The position numbers were made by a program, and so were the translations under genes. DNA of 64,000 nucleotides from Paramyrothecium sp. XJ0827 (lineage: Eukaryota; Ascomycota; Sordariomycetes; Hypocreales; Stachybotryaceae), in contig JAJFPB010000009.1 in NCBI GenBank assembly GCA_020881915.1, positions 620,001 to 684,000 of the forward strand. Reading direction: 5' to 3'. This document shows, in pieces, positions 34,321 through 45,400 of the stretch. Under the pieces are notes generated by a model. The model was not told the DNA's origin. It worked only from the letters and a program-made list of their open reading frames with translations, and ran no database searches. The stretch's first letter is position 1; each line of letters begins with the position of its first letter.

Positions 34321-35675
34321 GGTATGGTGGTGAGCGTCTCTCCCAGTGGGCGGGCTGGAATGAGGAATCGCGAAAAGGTTTCCTCCTGGAGCACTGGGCG
34401 ATACGGGCGCAGTGCTATCCCAATCAAATCACAAGTGAGAAGCCGACGTTGCAAGCTTCACGGTGTGGAACTGAAACGAGTGAGCTTGGCTTTTCAGACG
34501 TCACTGGCTGAGGAGCTCAGGAGCTGAGGCGCCTCTGCGTCACACGGCTGGCTAGAGGTACCTGGAGTGAGTTAGTCCACCTAACCTCGCCTCTGCAGGG
34601 GGCCGGGGTCGCAGTACGGCGGTGCGCGCTGGAAGCCGAGCCAACCACGCGGGGCGTTTCGCGGCGATCTCTACCAGTGAGCTCGGTGATTGTCTATCAG
34701 GGTACTTGGCCAACTGCAAGGTGACGGGCCCTTACTCTGGTCAGGATTGTCAATGTTGCCTTGTGATTTCTTAAATGGCGAGCATTTTTGTAGTAAGCGA
34801 ATCCACGGCCTTTTGCCAATGAACTCGTCGACCCTCAGCATGCTTCCCCCATTTCGGGAGTATATCCGTTCCATTTCTAGGTCCGCTTCGCCTTTCTGTA
34901 CAAAAACAACAATCCATTGGCCTCGAACGCATTGCCACTCCCAATTCCAGGCCTCGGATTTTGGAGTTGGTCAATTAGCAAAACGCCTTTTTTCCTATTT
35001 GCCTTGAAGCTTACTTTAGCTATTGTCACGGAGTACACCGTCGCTTCATCTAGAACCTTGTTTAAAGCTGAAACGATGTAGGGTAACTCTTGCGGCCGTA
35101 TTGGGCGGCAGTGCTTTGTCCGTCGAGAGCACGTCAAGATAAAGGGTATGGTTGGCAGAGCACTACAAGACAGGGAATTCATATTGCTATGAGGAATGTC
35201 ACCTGGAAAGCAAAAGTCTACATTAGTGAATAGCCAATACGTTCTAAAGAGCACATTTTATGCCCTCAATAACCGCCCCACTGGCTCAATCCATCATGAT
35301 CGGGCCCAAGCTTGAACCTTGGACCAGGAGTTCTTCGGACTTCGTCAGCCAGAGAGTCGACGCTCAGATACCTAAGAGACCTGACTGCCACGACGAATTA
35401 ATGAGATAATCTGCTTTGTACGCGAGCTGTCGGGTCAGACTCAAGTAGCAGCTCAGCCAGGCTGAAACGAAGCCTAGAGGATTATTTGAGTCGTCTCCTC
35501 GTTACGCTTTTAAGGGACCTAGTATTCCCAAAAATGTTGCTATCTTAGGCGTGCTGTCTTCTCCTTCACGTTTGACATCTCATCGCGAGGCAAGCGGTAG
35601 CAAGGCAGACAATCGAGCCATTGTGATTGCGGCTCGTGCGACTCGTCGGTTGTTACTGTTCTGGGCAGGGACTTT
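34321..35675. other. Intergenic, 1.35 kb
   Basis: Upstream of the S28 gene and downstream of the four-helix membrane protein gene. Short ORFs on both strands carry no recognisable domain. Nothing to report beyond probable promoter and 3' UTR. Confidence 0.45.
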
Positions 35676-36649
35676 TCATGAGACATTGGTGCTGTATTTG
35701 GCTGCCCACCCGGCTTTGACTAGCCAAAACATGGCCATTGGCGGCGTGGTAAAGAGCCCAAGTAAACCTCCGAGGATCGCCTTGAATGCTTGCGGAACCC
35801 AACGATCCGAGTAGGTGTAATCGCCCCCTTGCCGCTGCCCGAGAGCCGTAAGTGCCCCCACGCCAATGGGCCACAAGAAGAGGAAACCCAAGACGGCGAG
35901 GAAGAAACCACGCAGTGCGTTCTGAAAAAAGAACGCGACGCCGGCGAACCGTTCGGCTTTCTCTTCAGCCGGTGGAGCTTCGACATCGGGCGCAAGAGCC
36001 GGAAGCATAAACAGCCATCGGAGCCACGGCCGTTTCGGCTCCGGGAAGAAGCCGATGGGCTGGACGGACCGCTGGCGAAGATCAAAGCCGACGAGGCCGA
36101 GCTCGACAAACCACGTGAGAATGCATTGCACGAACGTGGTGACGGCAGCGTCCCCGGCAAGCGTGTTGGGGAGCTGGAAGAGCCGAATTGGGTGCTTTAC
36201 GGTGTTCTGCGTCGTGTACATGGCTGTCAATCGAGAACCATGTCAGTTAGCGCGTTGCCCCTCTGTACCTGCAGCTGGGAGGATTTTCCAACAGGGGGAC
36301 CACCTGCTGTCATTTCACGGGTGGATATCGATGGTCTGGACTCCCTTTTTCTGTGCAAGGATGAACATGGGGAAAAGGACTCCTCACCGTAGGCAATTGC
36401 GAAGTTGACTCCTGCGGACAAGACCATGCCGCCAAGGCCGTCGAGCCCGAAAACGTAGAAAAGTTGATGGCCGGTGAAGGTGCTGCTGGGCTCCAGGAGG
36501 CGCTGGGTGACGCCCTCATCGTCATCGCGGCTCGATGCGTGCTTCTCGGCGGGTGTCGCTGCCCTTGCTTCTGCATCTTGCAGCATGGCGGGAGCCGCAA
36601 TAGGAGGAGCGGCCCCCACCTCGGCCTCGACAGTCGCCTGGTTGTGCAT
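35676..36649 (-). CDS. Four-helix membrane protein, DUF2456-like
   Basis: Exons 36649-36388 and 36223-35676 are joined by a 164-bp intron (GTGAGG...TTGACAG) to give 269 residues. The join restores GGMVLSAGVNFAIAYAMYTT, a continuous hydrophobic segment. The N-terminal 60 residues are polar and Ala-rich. Four membrane segments are visible: around FYVFGLDGLGGMVLSAG, a second through TFVQCILTWFVELGLVG, a third through FFLAVLGFLFLWPIGVG and a fourth through AILGGLLGLFTTPPMAMFW. A Pro/Glu-rich loop (DVEAPPAEEKAE) lies between the second and third. This resembles a fungal family of unknown function that I recall as DUF2456; the assignment is tentative. No catalytic residues stand out. The intron is long for this locus. 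Confidence 0.8.
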
Positions 36650-38780
36650 ATGCGCGTGTGAAGCCCCTGAGCGGCTGGGTGTGTATGCGCTGGGTTATTT
36701 CTGTAACTGTACGGCTGGGTAGCTGACGGTTCAAGGGACGAGGTTCGGCGAGCTTCTCGTGGTCTGGAATAGGTAAGATACGGCTGGGACGAGGTGAGCG
36801 ACTCAGGTGCAAGAACGACGGCAGTTAGAAGACAGGAAAAGGCAGTCAAGTTAAGTTGTGTAGACAGTCCACTGTAGGCATGAACGCCCAGCGTCGGCTG
36901 ACCAACCCATTTCCCCGTGTAGATTGCCCATGTTCTCGTCGCATGGCCGCAACGACGAGATTGCGATGCGAGGCATTCTACGGTTCTGGAAGCTGGCTTG
37001 AGCTTCTTAGCGCTGCACAAAGCCTCTTAGTGCGGGAGATCCCCTGACAAGGATACATTTGAGTTCACAGATGCATTCCCGCGGTTTGGGGGACCGACAA
37101 TCACAGAGAGAGAGAAGGGCGCGCATGTTGCTAAAAGCGTAACTTACAGACTACACATCTGACCAGGTCGGGTGGACGTTGTGCGCCCAAAGGTGTCCTT
37201 CTTGCCCGTTCAACGTGACGTGTGATGCTATTCGCAATGTCCTGCTCCCTGCTGTGGTGGAGCAAATGCAATCACTGGACCTAGGTCTCGGATAGACATT
37301 GGCTAGCGCCTCATTCACCGAATACGAAACGCTGGGCTGGGCTGGCTCTCATGCTTGAAAATATTTCCCCCGTGCGCGTGATTCAGAGCGCTCATTAACC
37401 ATCAGGCATTGCCGTTGGGGGCACAAGACGATCCCAAGTAAAATACGCAATAAACCCAAACCCAATGATCGCACAATGTAGACGCCGGCCAAAACCGGTC
37501 GACACTCCGTCTGCAGCGACGGCCAAAGATCCGACAGGTGATGGGAAGCGCCAAGGGATCTTTGGCGGCAGAACTGCAGCAGCACGCCTGGCCCGGATGA
37601 CTGTCGACGGGTAAGGCGTGTCTGAGATGCTTGCCGTGCATTGTTTGTGCAGGCGCCTCGAAACAGAACATGGCGGCTAGGGAAACAAAACGAGCCATCC
37701 GAGTAACCACATCTCCGTAGATCTCGTGAAACAGGATTTCGTCCAACCATGCTCACTCGCTGCCGTCGAATGAAAGGAGCAGCCCAAGTTACGGCATCAC
37801 CACATCCGGCGGCATCCAGACTATATACTTGCTTTGCGCATGCTGGCAGCCGGTCTGAAGCAAATTAACACAAAGAAAACAAGTGGGCGGCCGGCAAGCC
37901 TAACCTAGCCTCATCCCCCATCGCCAAGCCTTTCGCTTCAGGGGCAATGAAAAAGAATGGGTGACGGCGCCGTCCTCGCAATGCAGCGATGACGAAGGAT
38001 GAGGGGTCGCCCGCGTTTGGGATAAACAAACAGCTAGGCCTTTTTCCCCTTTGTCGTCCAAGGAAAAGGCGCCCATTGGGATGGGATGGCCCTGCTTATT
38101 CGGATACATTCTGGGTTTCAGGTTGGGTGGGTGGCGGCTGGATGGGGAGGGACCGGGGGTCCTTGATCGATCGTGGGACCCTGCCCGGTTTATGCCTGCG
38201 AGGGAGATGGGACGAAAAGCCGAACCACAGATGGGGTCCCATGCGCGTTTGCAAAACGTCTAGACCTGTCTTTGCGTGATCTCATGGGCATGTCTCCTCT
38301 TTAATTAATTCCGTTGTCCATAATGCCTGATGCTAAGGGCCCTTGGGGGCCTTCCTCCTTGTCGAGCGAGCATAGACACGCACGGAGGCGCCACAGTTCA
38401 AAGGCATGGTAGTCGCCATAGGCGCAGGTTCCGAATTAAAAGACTATTACAGTACAGTCCAGTACTGTGCAGTGTTGCACAGCTTTTTGCTTTTTTGCTG
38501 CCTCGTTTTGGCCGCTTTGAACACGACAAAGGCCTCTCTGGTGGCTTGTGCCATCCCAAAAATCACGTTTATTGATGGGTCGTGCTCCACAACCCATCAT
38601 GATGAAACAGGCACAGGCCCCCCCTGGACCCAACAAGCCTAGCCCCTGCGTTGCCGCCCTCTCCTTCATATGTCGCTTGCCGCATTGGGTAAAACTTCAA
38701 TCTCAAGTCATCTCTGCGGCTGCCGCACCCGAAATGATATGGCAGGACGCAGAGATCCGCCGCCAAGACGGGCACGATGG
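36650..38780. other. Intergenic, 2.1 kb
   Basis: Between the divergent membrane-protein and AA9 genes. No coding region recognised. It must contain the regulatory region of the AA9 gene; such genes are usually under carbon-catabolite and cellulase-type control, but I did not find a clustered set of sites that I could defend. Confidence 0.45.
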
Positions 38781-38788
38781 TATAAGAG
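38781..38788 (+). promoter_or_regulatory. TATA box of the AA9 gene
   Basis: TATAAGAG, followed by a pyrimidine-rich tract (CTCTGCGTCTTCTTGG and CCTTTTCCTCC). This is the usual fungal arrangement for a strongly expressed gene, with a leader of roughly 230-250 bases before the ATG at 39075. Confidence 0.5.
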
Positions 38789-39074
38789 TGCTGTCACCTC
38801 TGCGTCTTCTTGGTCCATCTCTTCCTTTTCCTCCACAGGCTCACCCGGTAGCTTTCAGTTCATTTTCAACATTCCCTCAAGGGCTTTGCTTCCTTTCGCT
38901 TTCCATTCATTCATTACACTTCATTGATTGAAGTTCCCACGGTCTTTCGACTCAACCCAGTCTGTCCTTTCATTCACACGAATAACACCGCTAGTCGGCT
39001 CATTCTACCTCACCACAACGGTACATTTTCCCACAAACTTCGAACACTCTTTTTTTCGAACAACTCCTTGCAAG

Positions 39075-40217
39075 ATGTCTTTCGCTACCCGCAACGTCTT
39101 CACTGCCCTGGCCGGCGCTGCCGCCGTTGCCGCCCACGGACACGTCAACAACATCATTGTCGGCGGTGTCCAGTACCCCGGTTACGATGTGACCAGCATC
39201 CCCTACATGGCCGATCCCCCTACCGTCGTTGGCTGGTCCACCACCGCCACTGACAACGGCTTCGTTGCCCCTGATGCCTTCGACTCGCCCGACATCATCT
39301 GCCACCGTGACGCCAAGAACGCTGGCGGCCACGCCCAGGTCAAGGCCGGTGACTCCATCTTCCTTCAGTGGGACACCTGGCCCGACTCCCACAAGGGTCC
39401 CATCATCGACTACCTCGCCTCCTGCGGTGACGCCGGATGCGAGACGGTCGACAAGACTGCTCTCGAGTTCTTCAAGATCTCCGAGAAGGGTCTCATTGAC
39501 GGCTCCGTCAGCCCCGGCACCTACGCCGACAGCGAGCTGCTGAAGAACGGCAACGGCTGGCTCGTCAAGATCCCCGAGACCATCGCCCCTGGCGCCTACG
39601 TTCTCCGCCACGAGATCATCGCCCTGCACTCCGGTGGCCAGGAGAACGGTGCCCAGGCCTACCCCCAGTGCTTCAACCTCGAGATCACCGGCTCCGGCAC
39701 GGAGAAGCCCGCCGGTGTCAAGGGCACTGAGCTGTACAAGCCTGATGATGAGGGTATTCTCTTCAACATCTACACTCCCCTTGACAGCTACCCCATCCCC
39801 GGCCCTGCCCTGATCCCCGGCGCCTCTGCCGTCGCTCAGAGCGTCGTCCGCGCAGAGTCCACCGGCACCCCCACCGTCGGTAGCGGCTCCGGCTCCGGCC
39901 CTGCTCCTACTGCCCCGGCTGCCACCTCCGCCCCCGCCCCCGCCGAGCCTGCCCCCACCCAGGCTCCCTCCAGCTCTGCTGCTCCCGCTCCCGCCTCCAC
40001 CTCCGCTGCCAGCCCTCCCGCCTCCACCTCCGCTGCCAGCCCTCCCGCTGCCAGCACCACCGAGGCCGCCGCTCCCCAGCCCACCGAGTCTGTCCCTGAG
40101 GAGCCCACCACTCCTCCCAAGTGCAACAAGAAGCGCTCCAAGAAGGTCCGCCGCCACGCCCGTGACGTCAAGGCCCGCAACGTCGCTCCTATCCGCGTTG
40201 CCCCCGTCCGCGCTTAA
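39075..40217 (+). CDS. AA9 lytic polysaccharide monooxygenase (formerly GH61)
   Basis: Copper enzyme that oxidatively cleaves cellulose outside the cell. Intronless, 380 residues. The ATG at 39075 (GCAAGATG) is preferred over an upstream in-frame ATG at 38928 because it places the signal peptide correctly: cleavage after AAVAA leaves His21 as the copper-binding N-terminal His (HGHVNN). Other copper-site and core motifs are present: [46 protein letters not shown] and [11 protein letters not shown] long Ala/Pro/Ser/Thr linker follows, with the tandem PASTSAAS repeated. Instead of a cellulose-binding CBM1 the protein ends in a very basic tail ([16 protein letters not shown]). Codon usage is strongly biased, suggesting high expression. 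Confidence 0.95.
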   Translation: MSFATRNVFTALAGAAAVAAHGHVNNIIVGGVQYPGYDVTSIPYMADPPTVVGWSTTATDNGFVAPDAFDSPDIICHRDAKNAGGHAQVKAGDSIFLQWDTWPDSHKGPIIDYLASCGDAGCETVDKTALEFFKISEKGLIDGSVSPGTYADSELLKNGNGWLVKIPETIAPGAYVLRHEIIALHSGGQENGAQAYPQCFNLEITGSGTEKPAGVKGTELYKPDDEGILFNIYTPLDSYPIPGPALIPGASAVAQSVVRAESTGTPTVGSGSGSGPAPTAPAATSAPAPAEPAPTQAPSSSAAPAPASTSAASPPASTSAASPPAASTTEAAAPQPTESVPEEPTTPPKCNKKRSKKVRRHARDVKARNVAPIRVAPVRA

Positions 40218-41035
40218 GCGAACAGTCGCCACGACAATGGTTTTGGGTTTTCTGGGAGTTCGAAGCAATGGGATTGCTACCTCTAGGATAAAGAGGATTT
40301 TGATATTCATGTACATATGAGCCTTGCAGGCCTTGAATGCAACAGACACGATCTCCTAGCTGAGATCCATATGTCAAATGAACAATGATTGCTACACTTT
40401 TCGCGTATTCATCGGTGCCGTGCAACGTAATTAGCTAGTAGACCTTGACTTCTTACCTAGACGCTGTAGGCAGGCTGCCATCTGTCGGAAGCTTCCGAGA
40501 TCTCTACAACCGTCGGCTGCTCAAAGCTCGCACTTGTGATGGGGGCACACATTCGTATTGTCCCAGACCCTCATGAACCTTCGTGTGGACCCACATCGTC
40601 CCTTTCGTCAAATGTGTAGTGGATAATGTGCGATGAAATTTCCATGCGCTCAGTGGGCATCCTAGTAACGGAGTAAAGTCCCCATCAACAGGACCCACGA
40701 CCACGATCAGCTCGAGCGGCCAGCCGTTGTAAACATTCCAGCTGAGAACTTTTCTGGAAGTGCTACAACCAATCGGGGTTGGTCCTGATCATCTGCTAGA
40801 TCCCAAGACGTCATTCGCAGACCGGGTTTTAGTCTTCACTGTGGAATGTGGATAGTCCCCGGAGCATAATAAAACTTTGCGGTTCCACTATTTTCAGCCT
40901 CTGGCTCTAAGTCTACGGACCACAGCAGAGCACTCGCTATCTCTTAACTTTTCAAACAAGAACCGGCATAATTTGAACCGCTTAGACTAGTCGTTTCAAG
41001 TTCCCGTTTTCTTATCTGAATGCATAATTCCACCT
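40218..41035. other. Intergenic downstream of the AA9 gene
   Basis: About 800 bp. It contains the 3' UTR of the AA9 gene; nothing else recognised. Confidence 0.4.
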
Positions 41036-41570
41036 TTAGGTTTTAGCATCGTCAATGGCTTGCTGAACGTTGGATTTCTCCATCTGGATGACTTCATTGA
41101 CCATTCTGACCCACGACTTGGTAGTGCTCCCCGGTATCCGGAACCGATTTACTTCCACCCCACGCAGCTGGGACTCTGACAAGAACAGCAAGGACGGAAA
41201 GTCAACCAGGTTCCTGGTAATATGCTGATGGTCTTGTCTCCAGATCTTGACTCAAGCCTGTTTGCTGTGAAAGTTGCCAACCCTGATGATCGTTAATTGG
41301 AGCCTTTCACGTATTACTATAACGCCACGAGGACGGCCCTTGAACGTTCAAGATCGTGGCTTCGGACAATCATCTGCCAAGTGCCTTGGCGATTGCCTCA
41401 AGGCCAGCTGGCTCTCGAACCACTGGTTGAGGCGCTCGGAAGAAACCTAGCCGGTGGAGAACATTGTAAAGTTTGTTGACAGCGGGAGATCTGCAACGTC
41501 GATACACTGGGGCTTTCGGAAGCATTGCCCGAAAGGGTAATCGTTTGTCTAGCTGAACTTGAACGACGTC
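41036..41570 (-). pseudogene. Remnants of an unidentified protein-coding gene
   Basis: Two protein-like minus-strand pieces. The first (from about 41570) contains VVQVQLDKRLPFRAMLP, VYRRCRSPAVNKLYNVLHRL and QPVVREPAGLEAIAKALGR before a TGA. The second (41239-41036, ending in TAA) contains HITRNLVDFPSLLFLSESQL, GVEVNRFRIPGSTTKSWVRM and EKSNVQQAIDDAKT. Both have balanced composition and no stops over 65-70 codons. They are not joined by an obvious intron, and the second is preceded in frame by a TGA. I do not recognise the family. The pattern is a gene losing its frame, or a multi-exon gene that I cannot assemble. Confidence 0.4.
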
Positions 41571-42475
41571 TCATAGAAATCGATTGCCCCAATGCCTTCC
41601 TCTTGTCTTCCTCTTGACTTCAGCCCCAAGAAGAATCGAGATTATTGGTAGCAGCGCAAGTTGTTTCTTCTTTAGCATGGTAGCTCTGACGTCAGTCTGG
41701 ACCCCGTAAATTGTGTCTTGGCTGGAAATGCCACGCAAATGAAAACCAATGATGCTTGCAAAATAAGAGGAGGCACAAGTAAGCTTTTGGATCAAAGTTA
41801 TGGAGCGCGGTCCGGATTATTCTTTCCTATCCGAAGGCCTTATCCTTTCGTCTGCTCTGCTAATATGATAGGTGGCGAGCCAATCATAGCTCCAGCACCC
41901 TACACAGCTGCTGATTTTGATCCAGCAACCATTTCCCTGGATCTTCCTCACCATTATCAAGCAATTATGAGTTAAGTTTATTTCCAATTAGACGAACACT
42001 GGTTTCTTGCCACTTAACTTTGTGGACCTGCAGTAAAAGCTTCCACGATGGTTAGGGTAACAAGCTTGATCGAGCCCAGCATCTATGCTCTCGAGAAGCT
42101 GAAGCTTGATCTCCACCATCAAGATCAGCTGAACAAATTACCAATGGCATCTCATCATCGTCTCGGGTACGGTGGAGACCCAGCACGCTTCTCAACCACA
42201 CTTCGTGCAGAAATGGAGTTTGAGCCAGTGACGGGCTCCGGAACCCGGTGATCGTGAGCCTTTCTAAGGAAGCATGTCGCGTCATAAGTGAACTCTGTTC
42301 GATTGGTCCCGTCGGTCGAGGCCCGCTGAAATATGCTAAGTATTTGAAATAAGAAGAACATGCTTGATGTTGTTCCTGTTGACCATCCACGTATAAAGCC
42401 TGTAGAGGATGCCAAGTTTCAATCCACCGAACCTTGATAGCTAATCGCTTTGTCACTTTTACCGAGGTCTTCGCC
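41571..42475. other. Upstream region of the giant repeat gene
   Basis: No intact gene. Some codon-like stretches on both strands (for example a plus-strand PIIAPAPYTAADFDP near 41883) may belong to further decayed coding DNA. The promoter of the giant gene should lie here. Confidence 0.35.
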
Positions 42476-45400
42476 ATGCCTCCGGTTATGTTATTCCGAT
42501 GTTTCCTTGCCGTATGTCTTACGGCAAGCGTGAACGCCCTTCCACGATCACACAATCTTTGGCGGCGCCAGGCCCCGGCTGCCTGTCCGGAGCGCAACGT
42601 CTGTGTTGGCGCCTCTTGCTCACAAGCTTTTCTTGGTATCGACCTCTCTAGCTGTGGCAGCAGTGGCGGGAGCTGCGGCGCTGGAGAACTCTGCGTCGTC
42701 GGTTCATGTACGCCGCTCAACATCGGCACGGACCCTCTTCACTGCGGTGATGCCGCAACGGCTTGCTCGCCTGGCCAATGGTGTAACGATGGACAATGCC
42801 AATCTATTGAGATCACTTTGAGCTCTGAAACTTGCGGGACTTCAGGATCATGTCAACCAAGCGAACTATGTGTCAATGACATCTGTGTACCCGTCTCCAT
42901 TGGTACTGATGCCACCCACTGCGGCGCATCCAGCACACCATGCAAACCTGGCAGTGTATGCGTCGACGGCAACTGCACCCCAATCACGATCGGAACTTAT
43001 CCTACAGCATGTGGATCTGATTCCGAATGTGATTTTACTGGATCTTGCCAGAATGGCGTCTGCGCTTCCATTGTGATTGGAACAGACCCAGCTAGTTGCG
43101 GAAGTCAAAGTATCGCCTGCGAGTCGGCCAGCCTTTGTGTCGCCGACGGATGCAAACCTGTCAGTACAACTAGTACCGGCCCATTGATCCTCAGTCTTGA
43201 TCCCTCCAGATGTGGGGCAAGCGGTCAGACATGCGGCACAGGGCAAGTCTGCGTCTCTGAGACCTGCGTCGACGGCTTGATCAGCGCAGATGCTACGGCT
43301 TTAATCGCATGTGATGCGTCAGGAAGCCAGTCGCAGCAGGGGCAAGCTTCCGGAAGTGCTACCGGAGGTGCTATTGGCGGTTCATCCTCCGGGACGCCTG
43401 GAAGTGGTGCCCAAGGAGATGGAACTGTAGCTGGTGCGGCCGGTGCGGGTTCCGGAGCGACATCTGGTAGCCCCAGCACTGGAGCCGGAGGTAACAGTGG
43501 CGCTTCCGCTGGTGGCACCCCTGGAGGAGTTCCCGGTGCTCCAGCAAGTGGTTCTTCTGGTAATGCTGGTGGTGGAGGGTCACAAAGTGGATCATTAGGG
43601 TCTCCGCCAGGAAGCTCTGCAGGTGGCAGCTCGGGCGGCGGCTCTGGTGCTTCCTCCAGCCCGCCTCAAGGAGGCTCCACTGGCAATTCCGGAGGCTCAA
43701 ACACTCCTGGAGGTGGGTCTACTGGTATTTCTACCGGGAGCCTTGGTGTCGGAGGCTCTGGTAATGGAGCTCCAGGAAGTGGAGCCACTAGCTCCGGCCC
43801 CGGCCCCGGCTCGGGCTCAGGCTCCGGTTCTAGCTCCGGTTCTTCCAGCAATGGCACTCCGGGTAACAGCGCACCTGGTAATGGAGCTTCTGGGAATGGA
43901 GCTACAGGCAACGGTACACCTGGTGGAGCGCCTGGTAATAGTGCTTCAGGCAGCGGAGCCTCTGGCAGTGGAGCATCGAGCAATGGCTCACCCGGCACCG
44001 GTCCTTCAGGAAGCCCACCTAGTAATGGCATCCCGGGCAATGGAGGCAGTGGAAGTGGAGGCCCCGGGAATGGAAACCCAGGCAGTGGCAACCCAGGCAA
44101 CGGAGTCCCGGGAAATGGCTCACCCGGAAACGGGGGTGGAGGCAGCCCAGGGGCAGGAAATGGTGGTCCAGGTAGCGGGACCAACCCTCCAGGTAATAAT
44201 GGCGGCGGCAACGGTGCCGGAAACAACCCCGGAGGAGGCGGCAGTGGTACTGGCGGGGGTGGTAACCGAGGTGGTAATGGAAATCCCGGAAACGGCGGCG
44301 GGACCAACCCTCCAAGTAATAATGGCGGTGGCAACGGCGCCGGAAATAACCCCGGAGGAGGCGGCAATGGGGGCGGCAATGGAGGTGGTAATGGAAATCC
44401 TGGAAACGGCGGCGGCGGCAACGGCAATAACCCGGGCGGTCCTCCAACAAACCCGGGCGGTCCTCCAACAAACCCGGGCGGTCCTCCAACAAACCCGGGC
44501 GGTCCTCCAACAGACCCCGGTGGTCCGTCAACAAACCCGTGTCCCACTGGCCAGCTACTCGTCAATGGTGTCTGCACCGACATTCTAGGTGATCCTCAGA
44601 ATTGTGGCAGTCCGGGGAACGCCTGCCCTGCCAATCAGCTGTGCGTCCGTGGCCAGTGTCTTCCCGTTGATACTGGCACAGACCCAAACAACTGTGGAGG
44701 CACGGTATGCACACCGGGGACTCTATGTGTTGACGGTACCTGTCGCCCTGCTGATGGAACTGACCCCACGGGCTGTGGAACGCCTGGTTGTGGACCTCAG
44801 CAGCTATGCGTCTCCGGCACATGTGTGGATGTTGTCGGGGATCCGGACAATTGTTCGACACAGGGAGCTACTTGTCCCGATAATACTGTTTGTATTCTCG
44901 GAACATGTGTCCCGCTTGACCCAGGCGATACTGGCAATGGTGGATCATGTGGTCCTTCTGGTACAGTCTGTGCCGGTGGCACGGTCTGTATTGCCGATGT
45001 TTGCACTCCCACTAATGGGCCGCCAACCACATGCAATCCTCCATGCGCCGACAGTACTGTCTGCGTGAACAACGTGTGCGTGGCCATCAGCGACCCTACC
45101 TCTTGCTCTGTTCCTACCAAGCGCCTGGCCGTGCGTCAGGGAACCTTAGGTTGCCCAGCTGGTTCGGCTTGTGTTGGGGGCACCTGCGTGCCTCTCGGAG
45201 ATCCACAAAACTGTGGCACGGCAGGAAACAACTGTCCAGCTAATACCTTGTGTGTTCTGGGAAATTGTATCCCTACTGGCAACCCGACAGGATGTGGACC
45301 AAGTGGACAAACCTGCGCCGCTGATGAGGTCTGCTTGGGTGGTTTCTGCACCCCGACGCCAGTGGACCCCGGAGGTTGCACAACGGATGCTCAGTGCAGC

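Noticed and set aside
33076..34527. 483-codon plus-strand open frame
   Set aside because: It is antisense to the S28 peptidase exon, has a skewed Val/Gly/Arg/Glu composition and no domain. It arises from the GC-biased third positions of the real gene.
12874..40217. Secondary-metabolite or cellulase gene cluster
   Set aside because: GH3 and AA9 genes are more than 23 kb apart with unrelated genes between them, and no polyketide, peptide or terpene synthase is present.
39000..40349. 449-codon minus-strand open frame, Gly-rich
   Set aside because: Mirror of the AA9 gene; the Gly/Val/Asp-rich composition is the complement of strongly biased Ala/Pro/Thr codons. No signal peptide or domain.
43666..44583. 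Pro-rich 305-codon minus-strand frame and alternative plus frames through the giant gene
   Set aside because: They are frame shadows of the Gly-rich spacer and of the repeat modules; only the main frame keeps cysteine spacing and a signal peptide.
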